The translations under genes were made by a program, and so were the position numbers. Shown here piece after piece: positions 27,981-37,534 of a DNA stretch of 64,000 bases. The notes under the pieces were generated by a model. That model made no database searches and was not told the DNA's origin. It saw nothing but the letters and a program-made list of their open reading frames with translations. The stretch is from Allobosea sp. UNC402CLCol. GTDB lineage: Bacteria > Pseudomonadota > Alphaproteobacteria > Rhizobiales > Beijerinckiaceae. Positions within the stretch are counted from its first letter, which is position 1, and every line of letters begins with the position of its first letter. The stretch is taken from positions 124,001 through 188,000 of the forward strand of contig NZ_KN050692.1 in assembly GCF_000745475.1 (NCBI RefSeq), written 5' to 3'.

Positions 27981-28019
27981 TTGAGCTCTTCAAGCGGGGC
28001 CAGTGAAGGTGCGCCCCGC

Positions 28020-28727
28020 TCAGGGAGTCACATAGGTCGCCCGCCCCTCGCCCCGGAGCACGGCCGCGAGAGCGCCCGACTCGGCGATGGAGAAGACGAC
28101 GATGGTGAGGCCGGCATCGCGGGCGAGCGCGAAGGCGGCGGTGTCCATCACCTTGAGATCGCGCCGGATCGCGTCCTCATGGGTCAGGGTGTCGTAGCGG
28201 GTCGCGGTCGGATCCTTCTTCGGATCGGCGCTGTAGACGCCGTCGACCTGCGTCGCCTTGAGCAGGTGGCTGCAATCGAGCTCCGCCGCGCGCAGGGCCG
28301 CGCCGGTGTCGGTGGTGAAATAGGGATTGCCGGTGCCGCCGCCGAGGATGACGACCTTGCCGTTGCTGAGATGGTCGAGCGCGCGCTTGCGGGCATAGCT
28401 CTCGCAGAGCGAGGGCATCGGCACCGCCGACATGGCGCGGGCCGGCGCACCGGCCGCCTCGATGGCGTGCTCCAGCGCGAGCGCATTCATCACCGTGCCG
28501 AGCATGCCGATCGAATCGGCGGTGGTGCGGTCCAGCCCCTTGTTGAGCCCCTGCACGCCGCGGAAGAAGTTGCCGCCGCCGACGACGATGCCGACCTCGA
28601 CGCCTTCGCGCGAGGCATGGGCGATGTCGGCCGCCAGCGCCACCAGCGTGCCGCCGTCGAGGCCGTAGCCCTGCGCTCCCGCAAGGGCTTCGCCGGAGAG
28701 CTTCACGAGAACGCGTTTGGGTCGCAT
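28020..28727 (-). CDS. pyrH: UMP kinase
   Basis: A 235-residue amino acid kinase-family enzyme converting UMP to UDP in pyrimidine synthesis. The N-terminal KRVLVKLSGEAL and GIVVGGGNFFRG are family motifs, and GGGTGNPYFTTDTGAALRA contains the nucleotide-binding region. A GGAGAG site precedes the ATG at 28727. It lies after tsf but a strong terminator (28787-28814) separates the two, so it probably has its own promoter or depends on read-through. Confidence 0.97.
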   Translation of the reverse strand: MRPKRVLVKLSGEALAGAQGYGLDGGTLVALAADIAHASREGVEVGIVVGGGNFFRGVQGLNKGLDRTTADSIGMLGTVMNALALEHAIEAAGAPARAMSAVPMPSLCESYARKRALDHLSNGKVVILGGGTGNPYFTTDTGAALRAAELDCSHLLKATQVDGVYSADPKKDPTATRYDTLTHEDAIRRDLKVMDTAAFALARDAGLTIVVFSIAESGALAAVLRGEGRATYVTP

Positions 28728-28786
28728 CGATGATCTCTCCGTCCATTCGGGCCGCCGCCGGGAATCGGCGCGGCCCTTCTTCCTAC

Positions 28787-28814
28787 AAAAAAGGCCGCGC
28801 GATGCGCGGCCTTT
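28787..28814 (-). terminator. Rho-independent terminator after tsf
   Basis: Read on the minus strand, AAAGGCCGCGC, loop ATC, GCGCGGCCTTT and then further Ts: an 11-bp perfect stem followed by a TTTTTT run, 23 nt past the tsf stop. It should end the rpsB-tsf transcript. Confidence 0.92.
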
Positions 28815-28836
28815 CTGTCATTCCTGAACAGGCTTG

Positions 28837-29760
28837 TCAGCCCGTGGTGCCGCCGGCAGCAGCGACTTCGGCAGCGAAGTCCTGCTCTTCCTTCTCGATG
28901 CCCTCGCCGAGCGCGTAGCGGACGAAGCCCGTGAGCTTCACCGGAGCGCCGAGCTTGCCTTCGAGCTCCTTGAGCACCTGCGCGACCGACTTCGAGCCGT
29001 CATGGATATAGGCCTGCTCGAGCAGGCAGTATTCCTTGGCGTAGCTCTTCAGGCCGCTCTCGGTGATCTTCTCGAGCACATGGGCGGGCTTGCCGGCATT
29101 CTTCTCGGCCAGGATCGCCTTCTCGCGCTCCAGCACGTCGGGAGCGACCGAGGCGAGGTCGAGCGCGACCGGGTTGGTCGCGGCGACGTGCATGGCGAGC
29201 TGGCGGCCGAGCGCGACGAGCTCGTCGCTCTTGGAGGTCGTCTCCAGCGCGACGATGACGCCGATCTTGCCGAGGCCCTCGGCGATCGCGCCGTGGACAT
29301 AGGAGCCGATCAGGCCCGAGGAGACCTTGAGCGCGGCGACCCGGCGCAGCGTCATGTTCTCGCCGATGGTGGCGATGGCGTTGGCGATGGCTTCCTGCAC
29401 CGTGCCGCCACCCGGATAGTGATGGCCGAGCAGCGCCTCGGCGTCGCCGCCGCGCTCCAGCGCGACATCGGCGATGCTCTTGGCGAGCGCCTGGAATTCG
29501 GGGTTGCGGGCGACGAAGTCGGTCTCGGAGTTGACCTCGACCACGACACCCTCATGGCCCTGCACGGCGACGGCGACAAGGCCCTCGGCGGCGACGCGGC
29601 CGGCCTTCTTGGCGGCCTTGGAGAGGCCCTTGGCGCGCAGCCAGTCGATGGCGGCCTCGAGGTTGCCGTCATTGGCGGAGAGCGCGGCCTTGCAATCCAT
29701 CATGCCCGCGCCAGTCTTGTCGCGGAGTTCCTTCACGAGTGCGGCGGTGATCGCTGCCAT
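28837..29760 (-). CDS. tsf: Translation elongation factor Ts
   Basis: A 307-residue guanine nucleotide exchange factor for EF-Tu. The N-terminal UBA-like domain reads LVKELRDKTGAGMMDCKAAL, and the core carries NSETDFVARNPEF. Length is as in other alphaproteobacteria. It follows rpsB by 182 nt on the same strand and ends at a strong terminator. A weak hairpin (29844-29851 with 29865-29872) lies in the rpsB-tsf gap. Confidence 0.98.
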   Translation of the reverse strand: MAAITAALVKELRDKTGAGMMDCKAALSANDGNLEAAIDWLRAKGLSKAAKKAGRVAAEGLVAVAVQGHEGVVVEVNSETDFVARNPEFQALAKSIADVALERGGDAEALLGHHYPGGGTVQEAIANAIATIGENMTLRRVAALKVSSGLIGSYVHGAIAEGLGKIGVIVALETTSKSDELVALGRQLAMHVAATNPVALDLASVAPDVLEREKAILAEKNAGKPAHVLEKITESGLKSYAKEYCLLEQAYIHDGSKSVAQVLKELEGKLGAPVKLTGFVRYALGEGIEKEEQDFAAEVAAAGGTTG

Positions 29761-29942
29761 TGTCTCAAATCCTTAGCTGTCGTGCGGTGCGGGCCCGGGA
29801 GGCCGGCCGCGGATCTCTCGTTGCGACGCCATCGATGGGGAAACGCCGACGCTCCGTTTCCGGCCGTCGGCGCTGTTTGGCATCACATCAGAAGCCTGAT
29901 TGCGACGCGCGAATGACGCGCCGCCATCATTCATTCGGCCGA

Positions 29943-30944
<1,002 letters not shown>

Positions 30945-31060
30945 GGTATTCGTTATCCTTCCGGTTGAGCCTCTGGAGCGCGAATGAACAGGCATAGGCT
31001 GCCGCGTCACCGGAACGCCTCTTAGGACAGAGGCGATGCGCTCCATGTGGGATGGCGTGC

Positions 31061-31089
31061 GCCATACAAGGGATAGCGCCGCAATGCAA
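31061..31089 (-). promoter_or_regulatory. Promoter candidate for rpsB-tsf
   Basis: On the minus strand TTGCAT (31084-31089) and TATGGC (31061-31066) are separated by exactly 17 nt. This would give a leader of roughly 110 nt before the rpsB start at 30944, long enough for feedback control by S2. Read by eye only. Confidence 0.45.
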
Positions 31090-31128
31090 GCCGGCAAGGC
31101 ATAGAAAAGCCGATGGAGCCGGCAAATA

Positions 31129-31153
31129 CCCCGCGCGAGCGGCTCGCGCGGGG
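31129..31153 (-). terminator. Hairpin terminator after the secreted-protein gene
   Basis: CCCCGCGCGAGC (31129-31140) and GCTCGCGCGGGG (31142-31153) form a near-perfect palindrome. On the minus strand it is followed by TATTTG, 34 nt beyond the stop of the gene at 31188-31583. A terminator is likely. Confidence 0.7.
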
Positions 31154-31187
31154 TCGTTCCTGACGAAATCGGTGCCCGATCCGCCCC

Positions 31188-31583
31188 TTACTGCGGCAGC
31201 TTGGCGCCCATCTGCTTCACGAGATCGCCGATCTGCTTGCAATAGACGGCCGACGTGCCGTTCTGCGCCTTGGCGATGGCCTCGATGTCCTGCTCCATCC
31301 CCATGGCGGAGATCTTGCCCTTGCGGCCGGCAGCCTCGGCGGCATCACCGCCGCTGAGATCGGCCGGGGCCGGGATCAGCGCGACCAGCTTCTTCTGGAC
31401 CTCGACCGCACCGCCATCGGTGTAGCCCTTGTCGACGCAATAGCCGAGAAGGCCGAGCTGATTGCGCGCCGCCTGATAGGCGAGCTTGAGCTGGTCGGCC
31501 TGGGTCTGGGCGAAGGACGGCAGGGCGGAAGACAGCAGCGTGGCGGCCGCAACGACAACCTTCAATGACATTTTCGAGATCAT
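31188..31583 (-). CDS. Small secreted protein of unknown function
   Basis: A 131-residue protein with a clear Sec signal peptide (MISKMSLKVVVAAATLLSSA, cleavage near PSFA-QT around residue 25). The mature part has two cysteines, one in LGYCVDKGY and one in AVYCKQIGDLV, which may form a disulfide. It has no recognised domain and is probably periplasmic. A start at the fifth codon (MSLKV) is also possible. It ends at a strong hairpin and looks monocistronic. I recognise it only as a type seen widely in Hyphomicrobiales. Confidence 0.75.
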   Translation of the reverse strand: MISKMSLKVVVAAATLLSSALPSFAQTQADQLKLAYQAARNQLGLLGYCVDKGYTDGGAVEVQKKLVALIPAPADLSGGDAAEAAGRKGKISAMGMEQDIEAIAKAQNGTSAVYCKQIGDLVKQMGAKLPQ

Positions 31584-31820
31584 TTTGGAGTATCCTTCAA
31601 GCTTTCAAATCAATCGCATGCGAGACATGCGCTCCCTCCCCCCGCCTCGTGCCTAACCGCCCCGGCCCATGCCGACAACCCCCGCTGCCGAACGGCACGC
31701 ATGCCGTTCGTGCCAGGCCGGAAACCGCTGCTGGGCGGCTCCTGAAGGACCGACCATCCAGGCAGGTTCCTGCCAAGCGGTTCTTGCCAGGCAGGTTCCG
31801 GGAAACACCTGCCGGACGCT
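31584..31820. repeat. Intergenic region with short inverted and direct repeats
   Basis: No gene is apparent in this 237-nt gap. It has an inverted repeat, CGAACGGCA (31689-31697) with TGCCGTTCG (31702-31710). A 13-nt direct repeat CCAGGCAGGTTCC occurs at 31758-31770 and 31787-31799, the first copy extending into the palindrome GGCAGGTTCCTGCC (31761-31774). These could be operator-like or leftover repeat DNA. Confidence 0.5.
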
Positions 31821-32198
31821 TCAGCCTTCCGCCGGAAACGGCCAGAACACGCGCAGGCGATGACCGTTGGGATCGGACGCCGTGAAGGTGCGGCCGAAAT
31901 CGAGATCGGTCGGCTCCTGCAGGATCGCGATGCCACGCCCACGCCACGCCGCGCAGGTCGCATCGACGGCCGCGGCAGACGGCGCCATCATCGCGACCTC
32001 GGCCGCTCCGCCCTGCGCGGTTGCGGCAGGCTCGACCGTATGGCGCGACCAGAGCCCGAGCCGGATGCCCGAGGGCAGCACGAACATCGCGAAGGTCGGC
32101 GACAGTTCCTTCGGCTCCTGACCGATCAGATCGGCATAGAAGCGCGCACTCGCTGCCGGGCTCTCGACATGCAGCAGGATGAAATGAGCATCGAACAT
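31821..32198 (-). CDS. VOC family protein
   Basis: A 125-residue vicinal oxygen chelate protein, starting at MFDAHFILLHVESPAASARF with a GGAGG ribosome binding site just upstream. The second half (PTDLDFGRTFTASDPNGHRLRVF) is typical of the glyoxalase/bleomycin-resistance fold. The usual glutamate metal ligand at the end is replaced (HRLRVFWP), so metal use is doubtful. It lies 82 nt after a WYL regulator on the same strand, a pairing that suggests control by that regulator. The substrate is unknown. Confidence 0.88.
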   Translation of the reverse strand: MFDAHFILLHVESPAASARFYADLIGQEPKELSPTFAMFVLPSGIRLGLWSRHTVEPAATAQGGAAEVAMMAPSAAAVDATCAAWRGRGIAILQEPTDLDFGRTFTASDPNGHRLRVFWPFPAEG

Positions 32199-32280
32199 GA
32201 TTGGCCTCCAGGGCTCGTCTTCGGCGGTTTCGACGATGCAGACCGTAGAATCAGATGCTGCCAATTTCCGGCAGTGTCCG

Positions 32281-32976
32281 TCACTGAGGCGACGGAATGC
32301 CCTCCTTCTCGCGCCAGGCCTTGAGCAGCACTGCGCGCCGCTGCGGATAGCGCGCATCCAGCGGCTCGAACCGGTCGATACGATCGACCCGGAAATGGCG
32401 AAAATCCTGCCGCAGTTCGCACCAGGCGACGAGGACGCGGACATGATCGAAGAAGGACAGCGCCAGCGGCCAGACGATGCGCTCGCTCGCCCGCCCCTGC
32501 CCGTCGCCGTAGGCCATGCGAGCCCGGCGCTCGGCGCGGATCGTGCGCCGCAGGGCGGCGAGATCGATGCCCTCTCCGGCGGCGATCGCCCGACCCGGCC
32601 CGAGGATCAGCACCGCATCCTCGACGCGGCGCGTCAGGTCGGTTGGCAGCACGGCGACGATCTTCGCCATGGCATCGCGCGCCGCGAGCGCGAGCGGGCC
32701 GTCGGCGCGGTCCGCGACCCAGCGCGAGCCAAGCAGCAGCGCCTCGATCTCGTCCTCGCCGAACATCAGCGGCGGCAGCATGAAGCCCGGTTTCAGCACA
32801 TAGCCGAGGCCGGGCTCGCCCTCGATCGGGGCGCCCTGCCCCTGCAGCGTGACGATATCGCGATAGAGCGTGCGAATGCTGACGCCGAGTTCATCGGCGA
32901 GCCGGCGACCGGAGACCGGACGCCGGTGGCGGCGCAGGAGCTGGATGAGATCGAGCAGGCGCTGGGCGCGCGACAC
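32281..32976 (-). CDS. YafY-family transcriptional regulator (HTH_11 plus WYL domain)
   Basis: A 231-residue DNA-binding regulator. Residues about 1-55 form a DeoR-like winged helix-turn-helix (RRLADELGVSIRTLYRDIVTL). The rest is a WYL domain, with the sheet region RIVWPLALSFFDHVRVLVAW around residue 170 and a C-terminal HFRVDRIDRFEPL. WYL domains sense ligands such as nucleotides or single-stranded DNA. It is upstream of the VOC gene and 9 nt downstream of the nicotinamidase gene, so the three may form one transcript. Confidence 0.9.
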   Translation of the reverse strand: MSRAQRLLDLIQLLRRHRRPVSGRRLADELGVSIRTLYRDIVTLQGQGAPIEGEPGLGYVLKPGFMLPPLMFGEDEIEALLLGSRWVADRADGPLALAARDAMAKIVAVLPTDLTRRVEDAVLILGPGRAIAAGEGIDLAALRRTIRAERRARMAYGDGQGRASERIVWPLALSFFDHVRVLVAWCELRQDFRHFRVDRIDRFEPLDARYPQRRAVLLKAWREKEGIPSPQ

Positions 32977-32985
32977 CGACGCGGC

Positions 32986-33714
32986 TCAGCCCGGCAGGTC
33001 GCTCACCCTGATCCGGGTGATGTCGTTCTCGGCCATCTCGGCCCAGGCCTTCTCCAGCGAACCTTCGAGATCGATGGCGCGGCAGGCATCCTCGACGACA
33101 TAGGTCTCGAAGCCGGCGGCGGATGCATCCTGCGCCGTCCAGCTCACGCAGAAATCGGTGGCGAGCCCGACGATGACGGCGCGCAGGATGCCGCGCTCCC
33201 TGAGATAGCCGGTGAGGCCGGTCGGGGTCTTGCGGTCGGCCTCGACGAAGCCGGAATAGCTGTCGACCTCGCGGCGATAGCCCTTGCGGATGATCGCCTG
33301 TGCGCTGGAAACGTCGAGATCGGCGCGGAACTCCGCCCCCTTCGAGCCCTGGATGCAGTGATCCGGCCAGAGCACCTGCCGGCCGTAAGGCATCTCGACC
33401 GTCTCGAACGGCTTCTTGCCGGGATGGCTGGAGGCGAAGGAGGAATGCCCGGCCGGGTGCCAGTCCTGCGTCAGCACGATGTTCGAGAAGCGCTTCGCCA
33501 GCGCGTTGATGACCGGGACGACCTCGTCGCCCCTGGGAACGGCAAGGTTGCCGCCGGGGCAGAAATCGTTCTGGACATCGACGACGATGAGAACGGCGCG
33601 CTCGTCGATCACGGGTGTCTCCTGTGCCCGGGCGCCATGCGGTACGCCGGCAACGGTCAGCACCGTCGCCCCCGCGATCAGCATGCGCCTGTCGATCTCG
33701 AACGGTCCAGCCAT
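32986..33714 (-). CDS. pncA: Nicotinamidase/pyrazinamidase with an export signal
   Basis: A 242-residue isochorismatase-fold amidase that turns nicotinamide into nicotinate for NAD salvage. The triad is Asp46 (VVDVQNDF), Lys144 (IIRKGYRRE) and Cys189 (ATDFCVSW). Metal ligands Asp84, His86 and His90 are in QDWHPAGH. Unlike E. coli PncA it has about 30 extra N-terminal residues, IDRRMLIAGATVLTVAG then GARA-QE, which look like a twin-arginine signal. Periplasmic action is therefore inferred. It is separated from dnaE by 88 nt. Confidence 0.9.
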   Translation of the reverse strand: MAGPFEIDRRMLIAGATVLTVAGVPHGARAQETPVIDERAVLIVVDVQNDFCPGGNLAVPRGDEVVPVINALAKRFSNIVLTQDWHPAGHSSFASSHPGKKPFETVEMPYGRQVLWPDHCIQGSKGAEFRADLDVSSAQAIIRKGYRREVDSYSGFVEADRKTPTGLTGYLRERGILRAVIVGLATDFCVSWTAQDASAAGFETYVVEDACRAIDLEGSLEKAWAEMAENDITRIRVSDLPG

Positions 33715-33802
33715 GGCCGCCCTCCTTGCGGTCTACAGCGTGCTTCAACCCTATGCCGCGGGCAAGTGCCGGCAAGGCGGGAAACAGGCCGGCCGGCAGG
33801 TC

Positions 33803-36800
33803 TCAACGCAGTTCGACGCTCACAACACCGGGAGCGGCGCGCACCGCATTGGCGACCTGCTGGGTGACCGGGTATTTGCCCGGCAGCTCGATCTCGACCT
33901 CCTGCGCACCATCGTCGAGAATCATGACGATCGATACCTTGCCGTCGGAGCGCGAAGCCTCGCCGCGCGGCCGGATGCGCTCGGCGATGGAGGGCACGGC
34001 CTTGTCGTCGCGCAGATAGATCAGGAGGTCCTGCTTCTGGCGCGAGGCGAGATCGTCGAGCACCTCGACATCCTCGATGCGCGGACGCACCTCCTCGCCG
34101 TCGAGCACGGCGGAAAGCCGCAGCACCAGCGCCCGGCCCGGCTCCAGCAAATCGCGGTAGCGCATCAGCCCTTCCGAGAACAGGACCGCCTCGAACTGGC
34201 CGCTCGGATCCGACAGGTTGACGATGCCCATCTTGTTGCCGGATTTGGTGCGCCGCTCCGACTTGTCGATGACGGAGACCGCGACCTTGCCGACGCCGGT
34301 GCCGTTGGCGCGCACGGTCTGGGCGAAATCGGCATAACGCTGCACGCGCAGGCGCTTCAGCACATGCTCGTAATCGTCGAGCGGATGGCCCGAGAGGAAG
34401 AAGCCGACCGCCTCGTGCTCGCGCTTGAGCTTCTCGGCCGGAGCCCAGGGCTCGACCTGCGGGATGCGGAAGGCTTCCTGGACGACGCCGCCGCTCAACA
34501 GGTCGAACTGGCCGGCGGCCGCCTCGTCGCGGGTGCGGTTGGAGAGCGCCAGCATGCCATCGATGGCGGCCATGGCGCGGGCCCTGTCCTCCTGGAGCTC
34601 GTCGAGCGCGCCGGCGGCGATGAGCGCTTCCAGCGTGCGGCGGTTGACCAGCCTGGTGTCGATGCGGCGCGCGAGATCGGCGAGATCGCGGAAGGGACCG
34701 CCGGACTGGCGCGCCGCGACCAGCGCCTCGACCGCCGCCCGGCCGACGCCCTTGATGGCGCCGAGCGCGTAGAAGATCTTGCCCTCGGCGACGTCGAACT
34801 CGACGCCGGAATGGTTGATCGCCGGCCGCTCGACCTTGATACCGAGCCGCTCGGCATCGCGGCGGAATTCCGAGAGCTTGTCGGTGTTGCCCATGTCGAG
34901 CGTCATCGACGCGGCGAGGAACTCTACGGGAAAGTTCGCCTTGAGATAGGCGGTCTGGAAGGCGACGACCGCATAGGCCGCCGCATGGCTCTTGTTGAAG
35001 CCGTAGTCGGCGAACTTCGCCAGGAGGTCGAAGATCTCGGAGGCGATGTCCTTCTTGATGCCGCCCTCGATGGCGCCCTTCACGAAACGGTCGCGCTGGG
35101 CGTCCATCTCCGCCTTGATCTTCTTGCCCATGGCGCGGCGCAGCAGGTCGGCTTCGCCGAGCGAATAACCCGAGAGCGCCTGCGCGACCTGCATCACCTG
35201 TTCCTGGTAGACGATGATGCCGTGCGTCTCGCGCAGATAGGGCTCCATGCCGGGGTGGAGATAGGTCGGATCCTCCAGCCCGAGCTTGCGGCGGCAATAG
35301 GTCGGGATGTTGTCCATCGGGCCGGGACGGTAGAGCGCCACCAGCGCGATCAGATCCTCGATCCGGTCGGCCTTCATCTCGACCAGCGCCTTGCGCATGC
35401 CGACCGATTCCACCTGGAACACGCCGACCGTCTCGCCGCGCGCCAGCATGGCGTAGGTCGGCGGGTCGTCGAAGGGCAATTGGGCGAGGTCGATCTGGAT
35501 GTCGCGCTGGGCGATGAGCTTCACCGCCGTGGTCAGCGTGGTCAGCGTCTTGAGGCCGAGGAAGTCGAACTTCACCAGCCCGGCCTGCTCGACCCATTTC
35601 ATGTTGAACTGGGTGACGCGCATGCCGGTGCGCGGATCGACCGAGAGCGCGACGAGCTGTTCGAGCGGCCGGTCGCCGATCACCACGCCTGCGGCGTGAG
35701 TCGAAGCATGGCGGTGAAGCCCTTCCAGCTTCTGGCCAATTTCGAGCAGCCGCGCGACGATCGGCTCCTCTTCGGCCGCCTGCTGCAGCTTCGGCTCGCC
35801 CTCGATGGCATCCTTCAGCGAGATCGGCTTGGCCGGGTTCTGCGGCACCAGCTTGGTCAGCTTGTCGACCTGGCCATAAGGCATTTCCAGCACGCGGCCG
35901 ACGTCGCGCAGCACGCCGCGCGCCAAGAGCGTGCCGAAGGTGATGATCTGGGCGACGCGCTCCTGTCCGTAATGATGCTTGACGTAGTCGATCACCTCTT
36001 CACGCCGGTTCTGGCAGAAGTCGATGTCGAAGTCCGGCATCGAGACGCGATCCGGGTTGAGGAAGCGCTCGAAGAGCAGGCCGAAGCGCAGCGGATCGAC
36101 GTCGGTGATGGTCAGCGCATAGGCGACGAGCGAGCCAGCGCCCGAGCCGCGACCCGGGCCAACCGGGATATCCTGGGCCTTGGCCCATTTGATGAAGTCC
36201 GAGACGATCAGGAAGTAGCCCGGGAACTTCATCCGGGTGATGATCGAGAGCTCGAAATCGAGCCGCTTCTCGTAATCCTCGACGGAGAAGCCCTCGGCCG
36301 GGCCATGCTTGGCGAGCCGCGCGGCAAGACCGGCGCGCGCCTGTTCCTGCAATTCCTCGGCCTCGTCGCGGCCCTCCTCGCCGAAGCGCGGCAGGATCGG
36401 CTTGCGGGTGGTGACGCGCCAATGGCAGCGCATCGCGATCTCGACGGTGTTCGCCAGCGCCTCGGGCAGATCGGCGAAGCGCTTCTTCATCTCGGCGCGC
36501 GAAGCGAAATAGTGCTCGGGCGTGACGCGGCGGCGCGTGCCATCCGAGACGAGGCGCCCTTCCGCCACGGCCAGCAGCGCGTCATGGGCGTCGAAATCGG
36601 CGGGCTTGGCGTAGAAGGGCTCGTTGGTCGCGACGATCGGCAGATCGGCATCATAGGCGAGGCGCAGGAGATGCGCCTCCAGCGCCGCCTCGTTCTCGCC
36701 GCCATGGCGCTGGATCTCGACATAGAGCCGGTCGCCATAGATTTGAGCGAGCGTGGCGAGCCGCGCCGCCGCCACGGGAATCTGGCCATTGCGCAGCGCC

Positions 36801-37279
36801 GTATCGACCGGCCCTTCGCTGCCGCCCGTCAGCGCGATCAGCCCGTCGTGATAGGCCGCAAGGCGCTCGATCGTGGTCACCGGCTGGCCGGCGCCACCGG
36901 TCGCCAGCGCGGCCTCGCTGACGAGCTTCATCAGATTGCCGTAACCGGCCTCGTCCATGGCGAGCAGGACGATATGCGGCAGGCGCTGCGGCTGCACCGG
37001 CCTGCGGCCGCCCTCGCCCTCATCGGCAAAATCGACCGAGAGCTGCACACCGACGATCGGCTGCAAGCCGGAGCCGGACAGCTTCTCGGAGAATTCCAGC
37101 GCGCCGAAGAGATTGTCAGTGTCCGTCAGCGCCAGCGCCGGCTGGCCGTCGGCGGCGGCCATCTTGGCGAGCGTCGTGACCGTCATCGCGCCTTCGAGCA
37201 AGGAATAGCTCGAATGGACATGGAGATGGACGAAGCCGATATCCGACAGGATGCGTGTCTCGCCTGCGTCCCGTCCCAT
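33803..37279 (-). CDS. dnaE: DNA polymerase III alpha subunit (replicative)
   Basis: A 1158-residue C-family polymerase, the chromosome replicase catalytic subunit. The PHP domain opens with FVHLHVHSSYSLLEGAM, and the catalytic Asp motif is MPDFDIDFCQNRREEV. Further conserved regions are GPGRGSGAGSLVAYAL and FNKSHAAAYAVVAFQTAYLK. A helix-hairpin-helix and an OB-fold region (GKVAVSVIDKSERRTKSG) lie near the C-terminus. The PHP sequence and length fit DnaE1, not the SOS-linked DnaE2, and no imuA/imuB are present. Upstream on the same strand, 130 nt away, is a tiny LexA-boxed gene. Confidence 0.97.
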   Translation of the reverse strand: MGRDAGETRILSDIGFVHLHVHSSYSLLEGAMTVTTLAKMAAADGQPALALTDTDNLFGALEFSEKLSGSGLQPIVGVQLSVDFADEGEGGRRPVQPQRLPHIVLLAMDEAGYGNLMKLVSEAALATGGAGQPVTTIERLAAYHDGLIALTGGSEGPVDTALRNGQIPVAAARLATLAQIYGDRLYVEIQRHGGENEAALEAHLLRLAYDADLPIVATNEPFYAKPADFDAHDALLAVAEGRLVSDGTRRRVTPEHYFASRAEMKKRFADLPEALANTVEIAMRCHWRVTTRKPILPRFGEEGRDEAEELQEQARAGLAARLAKHGPAEGFSVEDYEKRLDFELSIITRMKFPGYFLIVSDFIKWAKAQDIPVGPGRGSGAGSLVAYALTITDVDPLRFGLLFERFLNPDRVSMPDFDIDFCQNRREEVIDYVKHHYGQERVAQIITFGTLLARGVLRDVGRVLEMPYGQVDKLTKLVPQNPAKPISLKDAIEGEPKLQQAAEEEPIVARLLEIGQKLEGLHRHASTHAAGVVIGDRPLEQLVALSVDPRTGMRVTQFNMKWVEQAGLVKFDFLGLKTLTTLTTAVKLIAQRDIQIDLAQLPFDDPPTYAMLARGETVGVFQVESVGMRKALVEMKADRIEDLIALVALYRPGPMDNIPTYCRRKLGLEDPTYLHPGMEPYLRETHGIIVYQEQVMQVAQALSGYSLGEADLLRRAMGKKIKAEMDAQRDRFVKGAIEGGIKKDIASEIFDLLAKFADYGFNKSHAAAYAVVAFQTAYLKANFPVEFLAASMTLDMGNTDKLSEFRRDAERLGIKVERPAINHSGVEFDVAEGKIFYALGAIKGVGRAAVEALVAARQSGGPFRDLADLARRIDTRLVNRRTLEALIAAGALDELQEDRARAMAAIDGMLALSNRTRDEAAAGQFDLLSGGVVQEAFRIPQVEPWAPAEKLKREHEAVGFFLSGHPLDDYEHVLKRLRVQRYADFAQTVRANGTGVGKVAVSVIDKSERRTKSGNKMGIVNLSDPSGQFEAVLFSEGLMRYRDLLEPGRALVLRLSAVLDGEEVRPRIEDVEVLDDLASRQKQDLLIYLRDDKAVPSIAERIRPRGEASRSDGKVSIVMILDDGAQEVEIELPGKYPVTQQVANAVRAAPGVVSVELR

Positions 37280-37409
37280 GTCCCTCTCCCGCCGCCGCGC
37301 CGCGACTCGCTCACCCGTGCCTTTTCTTATGGAACTCCCCGGGGGCGCCCGTCGATAGCCTCTTCGGGCCGGCTGTGGACGGCGCGCCTCCCGCCCCCTC
37401 CTGCCATGA

Positions 37410-37520
37410 TCAGACCTGCGGCCCTGAGAGAAGAGCGGCCCAGAGCCAGATCATGCCGAGGAAGACCGCAAGCGAGGCGATCTCGGCCAGGCCGGCGGCG
37501 AATTTACGCGCTGCAGTCAT
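37410..37520 (-). CDS. 36-residue single-span membrane peptide, predicted SOS-induced
   Basis: A short ORF with an excellent ribosome binding site (CGGAGG, 8 nt before the ATG at 37518-37520). The N-terminus MTAARKFAAGLAE is positively charged, residues about 14-32 (IASLAVFLGMIWLWAALLS) form one membrane span, and the tail is GPQV. The predicted topology is N-in inner-membrane. Two perfect LexA boxes overlap its promoter. Size, topology and regulation recall Caulobacter SidA, a 29-residue SOS-induced division inhibitor, but I see no firm sequence identity. Function is unproven. dnaE follows 130 nt downstream with no obvious terminator between. Confidence 0.78.
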   Translation of the reverse strand: MTAARKFAAGLAEIASLAVFLGMIWLWAALLSGPQV

Positions 37521-37534
37521 AGCGAACCTCCGTT

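Noticed and set aside
33416..37522. A plus-strand open frame of 1368 codons opposite dnaE
   Set aside because: dnaE has all family motifs on the minus strand; the antisense translation has no recognisable domain.
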